Shown here: piece by piece, positions 54,130 to 62,534 of the stretch
How the letters are laid out: each line of letters opens with the position of its first letter
Position numbering within the stretch: the first letter of the stretch is position 1
NCBI GenBank assembly: GCA_025356475.1
Contig: JANXSX010000032.1
Coordinates: forward strand, 1-64,000
Length of the DNA: 64,000 nucleotides
Reading direction: 5' to 3'
DNA from: Isosphaeraceae bacterium
GTDB taxonomy: Bacteria > Planctomycetota > Planctomycetia > Isosphaerales > Isosphaeraceae
Program-made: the position numbers and the translations under genes
The notes under the pieces: model-generated
Told to the model about the DNA's origin: nothing
Seen by the model: the letters and a program-made list of their open reading frames with translations, nothing else
The model's database searches: none

Positions 54130-55605
54130 TCAGAGTGTCCAGACCTTTCGACCCCCTAAGAACATGGTCATATAACCGTCTTCACTCACCTTAAGAACGG
54201 GGCCATCGTAAGAAGCCGCGACCGAAGCGAGTGTTCGTGCACCTTCTACAGCTCGAGACGACGTAAACGTCTCAGGATCGACCCGAAGGATGGCACCAAA
54301 AGTCCAGAGTCGCCCGGCCCGATCTGTGACGACCGCGCCGTCAATCCCCCCCAAAGCTTCAAGGACCGCCAAGTCGAGATCAGCCAGGCTTTGGCCTCGG
54401 ACCACGTGGTGGAGCGATCGCTTTGCGAGTTTAGGAGAGAGGTTTTCGGGATCCTGAGGGTCGTCTATCGCGACTTCCTCGACAATCCGATCACAAGGGG
54501 CAATCAAGCGATCGGCTGAATCCGACGGGTCGCGAAGTACGACGAACAGAGCCCCTTTGCGATCCTCTGCCAGGTTCAATGCCGCTTGGAAGACCTTCTC
54601 TGCAAGTTCCGGCGGATCGGTCGGTCCAACCGCTTCACACCACGCGGAAAACTTGGAAGGAATATCGAGCATGCGCCATCGCGCATCGCTATAAGCAAAG
54701 GCCATAGCTCCACGATGAAACAACTTGATTTCTTGTGCAGGCGTGAGAACAACAGAAATGTGATTATCTTCAAGCGTCGAACGCGCATGCGACTGATAAG
54801 CCCGTGGGCAAGGGGCGGGGAGCGGCCGGTCGCCGGCGATCTGATCTGCCCAGGAATGGATATCGATCACCCGAATCAAATCACCCGTATAATCCACTAA
54901 GAATAACGTTCTTACACCATCACATAAACGATGGAACCCTTTGATCCCTGCAAGTCGAATGTTATAACTCGGCGCGCCGAGGTTGTTGGCTCGAAGTGGA
55001 GCCGCAGGATCGTGGGATGTCCCCAGGAGAAGTGCCCCGGTGGTCACTCGGCGATTCTCATAGGTCGTCATTGCCGCTGCGCGGAGTGCCTCCAGCGCCG
55101 CAGGAAGTCGCGCTCGGGCTGGTGGCGAGAGATACTCCGTAATGATCAAATCTTCATTCGCGAAGTGGAACATCTCCGAAAAATCGGTAACCACCAGGTC
55201 GAACAGCGTTCGGAACCGATCGTCGAGAAGCCTCAGGATTGACCCGATCAAACGCTGCTCGGAGGGTAGAAACGGGCTGGGACTTCCAGGGAGTAGTAAG
55301 TACGGAGTTCGAAACCATTCGATTTCGAGTCCGAAACCCTCTGGGTCATTGGCACACCGATAATTGGAGCTGTCCGATCCATCCTGAAAATGGATGAAGC
55401 TCCGGTCACCACCCGACTCGAGCGTGGCATCGGGCAGAAAATGTTCAAGAGCCCGACGGAGCAGGGTCTGATAAAGTCCGATTGCTCGCGACATCGAGCC
55501 CGAAGCTGCTGCGCGATCGATTCTTGTCAGCGGTTCTCGGGGCAAGGCTGGCACTTTAAGTCTCGTCTCCAGATCACCGAGCGAAAGGCATCCACGGAAT
55601 TCCAT
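54130..55605 (-). CDS. Protein with C-terminal DisA/DAC-like domain, putative nucleotide sensor
   Basis: 491 aa. The first about 350 residues are not recognised (they contain FHFANEDLIITEYLSPPARA and AYQSHARSTLEDNHISVVLT). The C-terminus resembles the diadenylate cyclase (DisA_N/DAC) fold: DGAVVTDRAGRLWTFGAIL at 422-440, GARTLASVAAS at 455-465, and VLKVSEDGYMTMFLGG at 471-486. In active cyclases the middle motif is GTRHRAA; here RHR is replaced by ARTLA, so catalysis is unlikely. Aravind and co-workers described DAC-derived sensor domains (DACNV and relatives) with such losses; assignment here is inference. It shares a strand with miaA downstream and a glycosyltransferase upstream (22 nt). 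Confidence 0.65.
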   Translation of the reverse strand: MEFRGCLSLGDLETRLKVPALPREPLTRIDRAAASGSMSRAIGLYQTLLRRALEHFLPDATLESGGDRSFIHFQDGSDSSNYRCANDPEGFGLEIEWFRTPYLLLPGSPSPFLPSEQRLIGSILRLLDDRFRTLFDLVVTDFSEMFHFANEDLIITEYLSPPARARLPAALEALRAAAMTTYENRRVTTGALLLGTSHDPAAPLRANNLGAPSYNIRLAGIKGFHRLCDGVRTLFLVDYTGDLIRVIDIHSWADQIAGDRPLPAPCPRAYQSHARSTLEDNHISVVLTPAQEIKLFHRGAMAFAYSDARWRMLDIPSKFSAWCEAVGPTDPPELAEKVFQAALNLAEDRKGALFVVLRDPSDSADRLIAPCDRIVEEVAIDDPQDPENLSPKLAKRSLHHVVRGQSLADLDLAVLEALGGIDGAVVTDRAGRLWTFGAILRVDPETFTSSRAVEGARTLASVAASYDGPVLKVSEDGYMTMFLGGRKVWTL

Positions 55606-55627
55606 GTCGATCGTCGAGCCCTATCGA

Positions 55628-57205
55628 TCACTCGCGGCGGATGTTGCCCTCAAGCAAGGCTTCGGCCAGTTTGGGATTTCTCCCATCGAATGGAAATGGT
55701 TGCTTCTGTCCAAAGCAGCGATAGAGCCGGATCGTTCGCGCCGGCTGCCCGGCTCGAAGGACGGAGAACTCGCCAAACGGTTCGATATCGCGGAACCACC
55801 GATCGTAAGCACTTGGCTCTATCGACCTTCCGTTGACCGAGACCAAAATCCCGTCTCGCCCGACATACGATTCCGGCTTATTCCAAAACCGGAAACTTCG
55901 CGCGTCGGAAGCGTGATAGCAGAGGACCGGTGTTTTGGTCCCCCGCAGAGCAAACGCGAGCTGACCACTATTGTACCATTGCCCGGTGAAGAGAAACGTT
56001 CCTGGGTGGTCCGTACAGCCACGTCGTCGCAGCTCAGCCGCAACTTGTTCCCAGCCAAATTGGTCGGAGGTCGGGTCAGTCGGCGCGGCAACCAATCCCA
56101 AAGCGGGTGCGACAATTGACTGAAAGAGCCCGAGTCGTGCTTGGCCCACGTAGACGAAAGCGATCACAATCGGGGCAATCGCGTAGAGTATCAGCCGTCG
56201 TCGCATGGGATCGGGGGCCCGCTCCATCATCTCGGCCCAGTGTCGGCCCAAGAACGGGAATAGGGGCAGATAGCCCACCAACACCCAATGGGGCAGAATT
56301 CCGCGTGTGCAAGCGATCGCATTGATAACTACGATCGGTACGAGAGCCTCGCAGATCAGAAATCGGGCACCAGGCCATGATTCTCGCCAGGCAATACGGC
56401 CATCACGGATGAGAACAAAAATAAGGGTCGCGAAGATCCAGGGAAGCAAATACAGAGCCTGTCCAGCGAGAGCGGCGAGCAAGGTCTCAGGGCGAAACCG
56501 CAGAACACCGCCTGCGGCACGTCCACCCTGAAACGCAAACGAAGCCCAGTCGTGGGTCGAGTTCCAGTAGATGACTGGAGCAAAGCAGATAAGTCCTATC
56601 GCAGTCGCCAGATACGGCCCCGGGCGGAGTAACACAAATCGGCGCGATCGGTCAAAGACAAGGTAAAGTGTGAGACCAGCCGGCAAGAAGACGCCGTGAT
56701 ACTTCGATAGTAGCGTCCCCCCCCAAGCAACTCCCACCCAAATCCAGGGACGAAGGCGTTCGGGTCGTTCGAGCGCGGTGGCGATCGTGTTGAGTGTCAG
56801 GAGCCAGAAGAAGATGAGAGGTCCATCGGGCAACGCGAAGCTCGACGCAGCCGCAGTGAAGTAGGCACTCAGATTTAGACCCAAGGCCGCATAAAAGCCG
56901 GCTCTCTCGCCATAAAACCGCGAGGTCAACCGCGACATCAGCCAGGTGGATCCCCCAAACAAGGCGATAAATCCAAGTCGCAAGGTCAGCGGGTTAACGA
57001 GTCCCCCCGCCGCAGTGATCCCCAGGGACTCGATGACCATGAGCATGGGGGGATGGTCGAAATAGCTCCAGTCGCGATGCACCGTGAATAGATAATGGTA
57101 GGCCTCGTCGTTGCCGGGTCCGAGGCTTCCCGCCCAGACCAGACGCATCAGGGCGGACACTCCAATCAGAATCCACAACGCTCGACGGGGCCACATCGGG
57201 TACAC
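55628..57205 (-). CDS. GT39-type membrane glycosyltransferase, 525 aa
   Basis: Multi-helix membrane protein starting MYPMWPRRALWILIGVSALM. The first loop has SLGPGNDEAYHYLFTVHRDW, with an acidic D-E in the usual ArnT/PMT position, followed by YFDHPPMLMVIESLG, the HPP motif of this fold. About eleven hydrophobic segments follow; the C-terminal third is a soluble domain (LRRRGCTDHPGTFLFTGQWY). It belongs with undecaprenyl-phosphate-sugar transferases, substrate unknown. It differs clearly from the two paralogues at 39653-43716. It begins close to, and on the same strand as, the DAC-like gene; its own start is 245 nt from the divergent phosphatase gene. Confidence 0.82.
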   Translation of the reverse strand: MYPMWPRRALWILIGVSALMRLVWAGSLGPGNDEAYHYLFTVHRDWSYFDHPPMLMVIESLGITAAGGLVNPLTLRLGFIALFGGSTWLMSRLTSRFYGERAGFYAALGLNLSAYFTAAASSFALPDGPLIFFWLLTLNTIATALERPERLRPWIWVGVAWGGTLLSKYHGVFLPAGLTLYLVFDRSRRFVLLRPGPYLATAIGLICFAPVIYWNSTHDWASFAFQGGRAAGGVLRFRPETLLAALAGQALYLLPWIFATLIFVLIRDGRIAWRESWPGARFLICEALVPIVVINAIACTRGILPHWVLVGYLPLFPFLGRHWAEMMERAPDPMRRRLILYAIAPIVIAFVYVGQARLGLFQSIVAPALGLVAAPTDPTSDQFGWEQVAAELRRRGCTDHPGTFLFTGQWYNSGQLAFALRGTKTPVLCYHASDARSFRFWNKPESYVGRDGILVSVNGRSIEPSAYDRWFRDIEPFGEFSVLRAGQPARTIRLYRCFGQKQPFPFDGRNPKLAEALLEGNIRRE

Positions 57206-57450
57206 CTCGCGGGTTCTCGGCGACTCGACCAGGGCGAGTTCTCGTCCGTCTTATCCTTGATTTGGTCGAACATCGCGAGAGGAATTCCCAAGTTAATGAG
57301 GTCGAATTGGACTCGATGTTCAAGATAAGCCGATAGATCCGTAAGGGCCCTCAAGGGTCAATAGAAGACGGGTTGTATCAATTTCACCGTAACTGATAGA
57401 GTCCCCCCAGCCTGGGGCGAATTGCCTCGCGCGTACTGGAGTTCCTCGCC

Positions 57451-58077
57451 ATGTCCCGCAGACGACTCTGGTTAAGTCGATGCCTAATCTTAGGTTTGAC
57501 GGTGGTTGCTCTCCAGCAGACCTGGCGGCACGGTCACGATTATGTCTTTGCCGACAAGTTTGCCGAGATCGAGCCCGGCAGGATTTATCGCGGGGCTTGG
57601 CAGAAGACTTGGCCAATGCAGAGGATCCTCCGCAACTACCGTATCAAGACGATCGTCGCACTTGCTCATCCCCCCGATCATCCGCTGGCGATCCGCGAGA
57701 AAGCGCTCGCTGCAGAATTCGGAGTGAATTGGATCCACATCCCAATCGTGGATCAGCGGGACGACAAAGATCGCGAGAGCGTCTCCGACTTGCTCGAGAA
57801 GGCAGCCGCTGTCTTAGCCGACCCGGCCAACCAACCGGTCTACTTTCATTGCCATCATGGGATCAATCGCGCATCAATGGTCCACATTGCCTATCGGACG
57901 ATGTATTGCGGGGAAACCTTGGATGAGGCCCTTGCGGAAGTCACCAAGAGTTTCGGTCTCGTCACGGTTTCGCAAGGTCCCGACTATCGTCACATGGAAA
58001 CATTCTATCGTGACCGGGTTCTTCCTCGACGACTTGCCCAAGCCGCACGCTCCAAGGCCGACCTAAGTCGCGAATAA
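57451..58077 (+). CDS. Dual-specificity/tyrosine phosphatase-like protein
   Basis: 208 aa. An N-terminal hydrophobic stretch (LSRCLILGLTVVALQQ) may be a signal anchor. The active-site P-loop is HCHHGINRAS (C-x5-R) with a possible general acid Asp in VDQRDDKDRES upstream. The rest (IYRGAWQKTWPMQRILRNYRI, VALAHPPDHPLAIRE) fits the DSPc fold of bacterial tyrosine phosphatases. The likely role is envelope-facing removal of phosphate from a protein or lipid; substrate unknown. It heads a plus-strand run in which a membrane protein starts 50 nt downstream. Confidence 0.82.
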   Translation: MSRRRLWLSRCLILGLTVVALQQTWRHGHDYVFADKFAEIEPGRIYRGAWQKTWPMQRILRNYRIKTIVALAHPPDHPLAIREKALAAEFGVNWIHIPIVDQRDDKDRESVSDLLEKAAAVLADPANQPVYFHCHHGINRASMVHIAYRTMYCGETLDEALAEVTKSFGLVTVSQGPDYRHMETFYRDRVLPRRLAQAARSKADLSRE

Positions 58078-58127
58078 GATTCGCTGTTCGATGAAACGAA
58101 AAGCCCTCACGGATGAGGAGAACGACA

Positions 58128-58874
58128 ATGGCGCGATCGAGGAAGAAATCGGGTTGGTTCACGTGGACGAACCTCAAGTATTTGATCGTGCTCCTGAGCG
58201 GAAGTGGGGCCGGCCTCGGTGGTTGGCAGATCAGTGACACGCTCTTTGGGCGGGTTGTTGAGAGGGCCAAAGAAGACACACTCGACGGTCACGAGGTGAT
58301 CGTGGGGGCGATCAAGGAAAAAGTTCAGACCGTCCTCGAACAAAGGAACGCCAATTTCAAGGAAGGGCGGTTCGAGGTTCGGATCGAGCAACTCGCGATT
58401 GATTCCGCTCTATTCAAGTCAGGGCGGACCATTGACCTGCAGGTGCTCGTTGCCAAGCTCGACGCCCAAGGCAAGAAACTCCCGATCTGGAATAGTCAAT
58501 CCGTCGACCGACGAACAGTGATCGTTGGAAGTTCTCCGATCGAGACGAGTTGGCACGTCAGCCCCTTCGAGGTCAATTGGGCACCTGGGGATCACATGGT
58601 CATCGAAGTTTGGGACCGCAAGTCCCTTTTCTCCACCAAACTTTTGGAACGGACCGAGGTCATCGAGGAAGCCGGCAAGCTTATTTTCCCACTCAAAACA
58701 GGATCCTATCCGCTCAGCCTCGTCTCCAAAACCTCTAGAGAATACGACCCAGCCGTGAATCAGGTTGTGCTCCGAAGCCGACGCGTCGGAGCCTCCGATG
58801 TACCGGGAGGTGTCCTTAGCGATCAGCCGACCGCAACCGCTCGGCGTGACAGCGACACCATCTTCATCAGGTAA
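58128..58874 (+). CDS. Single-helix membrane protein of unknown function, 248 aa
   Basis: Not recognised. From the ATG at 58128 (MARSRKKSGWFTWTNLKYLI) a basic N-terminus is followed by one membrane helix (about residues 17-37) with the rest outside the cytoplasm. The exported part is largely beta (FEVRIEQLAIDSALFKSGRT, IDLQVLVAKLDAQGKKLPIW, FEVNWAPGDHMVIEVWDRKS), resembling a C2-like sandwich. The frame also has an in-frame ATG 5 codons earlier. Its stop is 22 nt before a DUF3006 gene, so it is very probably in the same operon, together with the phosphatase gene. Confidence 0.7.
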   Translation: MARSRKKSGWFTWTNLKYLIVLLSGSGAGLGGWQISDTLFGRVVERAKEDTLDGHEVIVGAIKEKVQTVLEQRNANFKEGRFEVRIEQLAIDSALFKSGRTIDLQVLVAKLDAQGKKLPIWNSQSVDRRTVIVGSSPIETSWHVSPFEVNWAPGDHMVIEVWDRKSLFSTKLLERTEVIEEAGKLIFPLKTGSYPLSLVSKTSREYDPAVNQVVLRSRRVGASDVPGGVLSDQPTATARRDSDTIFIR

Positions 58875-58896
58875 TTTGAGAAGTGGAGTGAATTCG

Positions 58897-59142
58897 ATGA
58901 GCTTGAACCTCTCGATCGATCGCTTTGAAGGTGACGAGAAAGAGATTGCCGTCCTCGTCGGCGACGACAATCTGACGATCAACGTCCCGAAATCGATCCT
59001 CCCCAAAGGCTCAAAACCAGGCGAAATCCTGACCCTCTCGTTCAAGCTTGACATCGCGGCCACGAAAGAACTTGCGGTCGAGACCAAACGGTTGCAAGAT
59101 GAGATGACCGCTTCAGATCCAGGAGGAGATATCAAGTTATGA
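58897..59142 (+). CDS. DUF3006 domain protein
   Basis: 81 aa from the ATG at 58897 (MSLNLSIDRFEGDEKEIAVL). The pattern IDRFEGDEKEIAVLVGDDNLTINVPKSILPKGSKPGEIL is that of the DUF3006 family, small acidic beta proteins that are often encoded next to secreted ComEC-like MBL hydrolases in Gram-positives and planctomycetes. Function not established. The stop codon overlaps the start of the next gene (ATGA at 59139-59142), indicating translational coupling. The frame is open upstream to 58765 but that overlaps the previous gene. Confidence 0.82.
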   Translation: MSLNLSIDRFEGDEKEIAVLVGDDNLTINVPKSILPKGSKPGEILTLSFKLDIAATKELAVETKRLQDEMTASDPGGDIKL

Positions 59143-60059
59143 GTCACTTGATGTGTCGCGGACTAGCCCTCGCCCTGGCTCTCTTGGTTAGTACGGCCGC
59201 TCACGCCCAGTTCTTCCGGCCTGGTTCATCCAACACCTCCAAGGAGGTCGTTGTTGAGGTTCTTGATGTCGGTCAAGGCGATTCAATTCTGATCCGGAGC
59301 CCCGAAGGGAAGGTCGCGTTGATCGACGCAGGGCCTTCCAAGGAGATTCTTCCTCTCCTCAAAGAGCGAGGAGTCACATCCATCGACCTGGTGGTGGTCT
59401 CGCATCATCACTCGGACCACTATGGGGGAATGGACGAAGTCATCCGCACATTTAAGCCGAAGTATTTCTTGGCGACCAACTCCTCGCACACCACTTCCAG
59501 TTATCTGAGACTGCTCAAGGATGTCAAAGCGATTGGCTGCCAAGTCATCCAGCCCAGCAAGACGGCACGTCGAATTGAACTAGGTTCCGTCGTTTTCACG
59601 ATACTTCCGCAAGCACCACTCAACGACAAAGAAGAGAATGATAATTCGATCGGCATCCGGCTGCAGTTTGGTTCGTTTGCAATGCTGATGACGGGAGACA
59701 GCGAGGAGAATGAACGCCGCTGGTGGGTGCAGAACAACCCTGAACTACTCAGTAATTGTGCGATCCTCAAGCTTGCACATCACGGCAGTCGCAACGGGAC
59801 GGATCGGAAGTGGCTCAATCTCGTCAAACCCAAACTCGCAGTCGCGAGTATGGGCAAGGGGAACGACTACCACCATCCTCACCAAGAGACCGTGTCACTG
59901 TTGGCACGCGAACGAATCCCCTTCATCCGAACCGATCAGTCGGGGACGGTGACGATCCACTCCGACGGCAAAACCTGGCGAGTGGACGAGAGCCAAAGAG
60001 CCCTCGCAGGCCGGGATTCGGATGTCGAGGATCGATCTCTCAAGGCGAGCCGACGCTAG
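59139..60059 (+). CDS. Secreted ComEC/Rec2-like MBL-fold metallohydrolase
   Basis: 306 aa with a signal peptide (LALALALLVSTAAHAQF). The metallo-beta-lactamase core is the stand-alone ComEC C-terminal type: DVGQGDSILIRSPEGKVALI, then VVSHHHSDHYGGMDEVI (HxHxDH metal site), a later LMTGDSEENERRWW and ILKLAHHGSRNGT with His and Asp ligands. ComEC domains degrade one strand of incoming DNA during uptake; secreted free forms may act as nucleases or phosphodiesterases. No membrane channel part is present, so it is not a complete ComEC. It is coupled to DUF3006. Confidence 0.87.
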   Translation: MSHLMCRGLALALALLVSTAAHAQFFRPGSSNTSKEVVVEVLDVGQGDSILIRSPEGKVALIDAGPSKEILPLLKERGVTSIDLVVVSHHHSDHYGGMDEVIRTFKPKYFLATNSSHTTSSYLRLLKDVKAIGCQVIQPSKTARRIELGSVVFTILPQAPLNDKEENDNSIGIRLQFGSFAMLMTGDSEENERRWWVQNNPELLSNCAILKLAHHGSRNGTDRKWLNLVKPKLAVASMGKGNDYHHPHQETVSLLARERIPFIRTDQSGTVTIHSDGKTWRVDESQRALAGRDSDVEDRSLKASRR

Positions 60060-60104
60060 TCGTTTTGAATCGAGAAACAGCCTACCTTTCTGGTCGAGTT
60101 CGGG

Positions 60105-60133
60105 TTGACGCTCGTCGATCAAGGGGATACGGT
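60105..60133 (+). promoter_or_regulatory. Promoter candidate for the DegT gene
   Basis: TTGACG, a 17-nt spacer and TACGGT lie 110-140 nt upstream of the aminotransferase start. The -35 is good (5/6) but the -10 is weak (3/6). It would leave a leader that includes the hairpin at 60150-60168. Confidence 0.4.
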
Positions 60134-60149
60134 GCAGTGTCCGATGCGA

Positions 60150-60168
60150 CTTCTCAAGGACTGAGAAG
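60150..60168 (+). promoter_or_regulatory. Stem-loop with CsrA-type CAAGGA motif
   Basis: A perfect 7-bp stem (CTTCTCA / TGAGAAG) closes a 5-nt loop AGGAC; the loop plus the closing pair reads CAAGGAC. CsrA/RsmA proteins recognise ANGGA in hairpin loops (consensus ACARGGAUGU). The hairpin is about 80 nt upstream of the DegT start codon and 1.4 kb from a CsrA-like gene. It does not cover the start's ribosome-binding site, so repression by occlusion would need a second site. Confidence 0.35.
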
Positions 60169-60246
60169 AAGCTCGATCGAACAGGCCTGCCATGCACTGA
60201 CTCGCTTCGCCCCGGGCCGGGCAGGATGTCAAAGGAGTGACCGTCC

Positions 60247-61497
60247 ATGAGCGCTGCTGCCAAGGAACCCGTTGCTGTACCGGCGCTCGACTTAAAGGCC
60301 CAATATCAATCGATCCGCGATGAGATCGAGCCGGTTGTCCGGGCTGTCCTCGAGAGCCAGTATTTTATCCTTGGACCCGAAGTGGTCGGCTTCGAGAAGG
60401 AAGCCGCGAGTTATTGTGGTGTTCACCACGCCATCGGCTGCGCTTCGGGCTCAGATGCGTTGCTCCTGCCGCTCCTGGCGTGGGGGATTGGACCGGGCGA
60501 TGAGGTCGTGACCTCCCCCTACTCGTTCTTCGCGACTGCGGGAGCGATTTGGCGGACTGGAGCAAAGCCTGTCTTCGTCGATATCGACCCGGTCAGCTAC
60601 AATATTGATCCGGCCCTGATCGAGGCGGCTATCACACCTCGGACCAAGGCAATCATTCCGGTCCACCTGTACGGCCAGACGGCGGATATGCTGCCGATCC
60701 TGGAAATCGCGCGTCGTCACGGCCTCAAAGTCTTAGAGGACGCTGCCCAATCCATCGGGGCAGAGTACCAAGGCCGACGATGTGGTCCGCTCGGGGATGC
60801 TGCGGCGTTTAGCTTTTACCCATCGAAGAACCTGGGTGGATTCGGCGACTCGGGGATGGTCACGACCGATGACCCCACGCTGGCTAAGGCCGTTGCCCGC
60901 TTACGCGTTCACGGGATGGAGCCTCGCTATCACCACCATGAAGTTGGATTTAACTCGCGAATCGATGCCCTCCAGGCAGCAATTCTTCGAGTAAAGCTTC
61001 GCTACCTGTCCGGGTGGACGGAGGGACGACGTCAAGCGGCAGCTCGTTACCAGAGTCTCTTCAGCGAATTTGGTCTCGACGGTGTCATCGGCTTGCCGAC
61101 CGAACAACCAAGCTCACATCACGTCTACAATCAATATGTGATCCGCGTCGATAGCGCTGCGCGTGATCCCCTCAGAGCCCACCTGACGAACAGCAAGGTC
61201 GGAACGGAGATCTATTATCCGATTCCGCTCCACCTCCAAGTCTGTTTCGCATCGCTCGGGCACGTCGCGGGGGATTTCCCGCACTCGGAGCTAGCCGCTG
61301 CCCAGACGATCGCGCTACCGATGTATCCTGAGCTCACGGAACAGTCTCAACGGCATGTTGTCGATTCTATCGCTCACTACTATGAGCAGATGTCGACAGC
61401 CTTGCCAACCGACCTTCGGGCCGACCCCGCTCAGGGTCTCCAAGGTCCCAACAGGATGCCAATCGGCGTCAAGAACGAATCCGTTCGCGGTCGTTGA
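60247..61497 (+). CDS. DegT/DnrJ/EryC1/StrS family aminotransferase
   Basis: PLP-dependent sugar aminotransferase, 416 aa. The family core is seen: KAQYQSIRDEIEPVVRAVLE at the N-terminus, CASGSDALLLPLLAWGIGPG, SFFATAGAIWRTGAKPVFVD, PVHLYGQTADM, VLEDAAQSIGAEYQGRRCG and the PLP lysine in FSFYPSKNLGGFGDSGM. The C-terminus contains IYYPIPLHLQVCF, the signature of sugar 3- or 4-aminotransferases such as WbpE, DesV and FdtB. A role in polysaccharide or glycan biosynthesis is likely. It has AAGGAG as ribosome-binding site. A possible promoter and a CsrA-type hairpin precede it. Confidence 0.9.
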   Translation: MSAAAKEPVAVPALDLKAQYQSIRDEIEPVVRAVLESQYFILGPEVVGFEKEAASYCGVHHAIGCASGSDALLLPLLAWGIGPGDEVVTSPYSFFATAGAIWRTGAKPVFVDIDPVSYNIDPALIEAAITPRTKAIIPVHLYGQTADMLPILEIARRHGLKVLEDAAQSIGAEYQGRRCGPLGDAAAFSFYPSKNLGGFGDSGMVTTDDPTLAKAVARLRVHGMEPRYHHHEVGFNSRIDALQAAILRVKLRYLSGWTEGRRQAAARYQSLFSEFGLDGVIGLPTEQPSSHHVYNQYVIRVDSAARDPLRAHLTNSKVGTEIYYPIPLHLQVCFASLGHVAGDFPHSELAAAQTIALPMYPELTEQSQRHVVDSIAHYYEQMSTALPTDLRADPAQGLQGPNRMPIGVKNESVRGR

Positions 61498-61514
61498 CCC
61501 GGATGCATATGGAT

Positions 61515-61554
61515 GCAAGGCATGAATCTGCATAAATGCAGATTCATGCCTTGC
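61515..61554. terminator. 18-bp perfect inverted repeat between convergent genes
   Basis: Arms GCAAGGCATGAATCTGCA and its exact complement flank a TAAA loop, giving an 18-bp uninterrupted stem. It lies between the stops of the DegT gene (61497) and the CsrA-like gene (61586), so it can end both transcripts. It has no T tract, and the stem is unusually long for an intrinsic terminator. Confidence 0.6.
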
Positions 61555-61585
61555 GGTCCAGGGACTCTTTGGAAGAGTCGGAACT

Positions 61586-61810
61586 TCAGGTGGCCGATTC
61601 AACCAGCTCATTCGACTCGACACCACACTGCCGTTCGCGAATGATTCGCTCAGGTCTCCGAATCTCGAAGTGCCGCGGCTCATCATCGAATGCCAGATCG
61701 ACCTGGCCGCCGGTGCATGTCCGCACGTTGTAGACACGTATCCGTAGGATGTCGCCAGAATGATGGAGGACCTCGATCCACTGGCCGTCTTTGCGTTTCA
61801 GAACGAGCAT
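61586..61810 (-). CDS. CsrA-like small protein
   Basis: 74 aa from the ATG at 61810; the frame is open to 61975, overlapping the sigma gene, but the homology starts at MLVLKRKDGQWIEVLHHSGD. CsrA proteins begin ML(I/V)L(T)R(R/K) and use L4, R6 and an Arg near residue 44 in VxREEIY to bind ANGGA hairpins. Here L4, R6 and R-x-P-E-R-I (in FEIRRPERIIRER) correspond, while the middle (TCTGGQVDLAFDDEPRHFEI) is divergent. It may be a planctomycete CsrA homologue or a structural relative with other ligands. It lies 65 nt after the sigma factor gene on the same strand. Confidence 0.65.
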   Translation of the reverse strand: MLVLKRKDGQWIEVLHHSGDILRIRVYNVRTCTGGQVDLAFDDEPRHFEIRRPERIIRERQCGVESNELVESAT

Positions 61811-61875
61811 CGGACTTCTCCCTAAAATGGTTTCGGTCGCGGGGAAAATGGAATCACTACGATCAACAACTCTGC

Positions 61876-62469
61876 TCACTCGAGGTTGGCGAGTAACCGG
61901 ACCCGCAGATACCAGGAACCGTTGAGCATCTCGATCGCTTCCTTGTGAAGCGCTGAGAGACGAGAACGTGAACACGCGAGCCAGTCGGCGGCCCTTGCCT
62001 GAGGCAGACCCTCAACATAGATTTGTCGACAGGCCGCTGCATGCTGAGGTGGCAACTTCTTCAACCAACTCTCAACAGTGTCGACCGCGTCGACGAACTC
62101 CCGATCTCGGTCTTCAAAGTGAGGTTGACCTTTCTTGCTCCGAGCTGGGTACTCGTCGTCCCCAAAGTCGGCTTGTTGCGTCGCCCGCTGTTCCAGGAGC
62201 GACGTACGAATCGTGTCGCGAATCGCTCCGTCGATACGATGCCTCGCGAAGGTCGCGAATCGGATCCCCCTACTCGGGTTATACCGTTGTGCGGCTTCGA
62301 CAAGAGCAAGGTATGCGGTTGCCTGTAACTCCTCGATTTCAAAACTGCAACGCTCAGCGTGCCGTCTTGCCAGAACTTTGGCGACTGGCAGGTGCTGGGT
62401 CGCCAACAACTGCTGCTGGGGCGATAATGGTATTCTCCCCCTAGGGTGTTTCTCGGTTGACGTTAACAT
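61876..62469 (-). CDS. Sigma-70 family factor, FliA/SigB-like small type
   Basis: 197 aa. Sigma region 2 is clear: HLPVAKVLARRHAERCSFEI, ELQATAYLALVEAAQRYNPS and RGIRFATFARHRIDGAIRDT, the -10-recognition and core-binding part (FATFARHRIDGAIRD is typical of FliA/SigB/SigF). A variable linker is followed by region 4 with LPPQHAAACRQIYVEGLPQARAADWL as helix-turn-helix. Region 3 is short or absent. It starts 65 nt after the upstream small gene and ends 65 nt before the CsrA-like gene, so the three form a cassette. No flagellar gene is in the window. Confidence 0.82.
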   Translation of the reverse strand: MLTSTEKHPRGRIPLSPQQQLLATQHLPVAKVLARRHAERCSFEIEELQATAYLALVEAAQRYNPSRGIRFATFARHRIDGAIRDTIRTSLLEQRATQQADFGDDEYPARSKKGQPHFEDRDREFVDAVDTVESWLKKLPPQHAAACRQIYVEGLPQARAADWLACSRSRLSALHKEAIEMLNGSWYLRVRLLANLE

Positions 62470-62534
62470 CGCGGGGACTTCTCCTGAACGAGACCTTCAA
62501 GTCTCGGGGGTTTGGGGTTCGTTCCGACTCTCTC

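Noticed and set aside
54130-55605. Active diadenylate cyclase
   Set aside because: The GTRHR catalytic segment is replaced by GARTL, so only a sensor-like fold is claimed.
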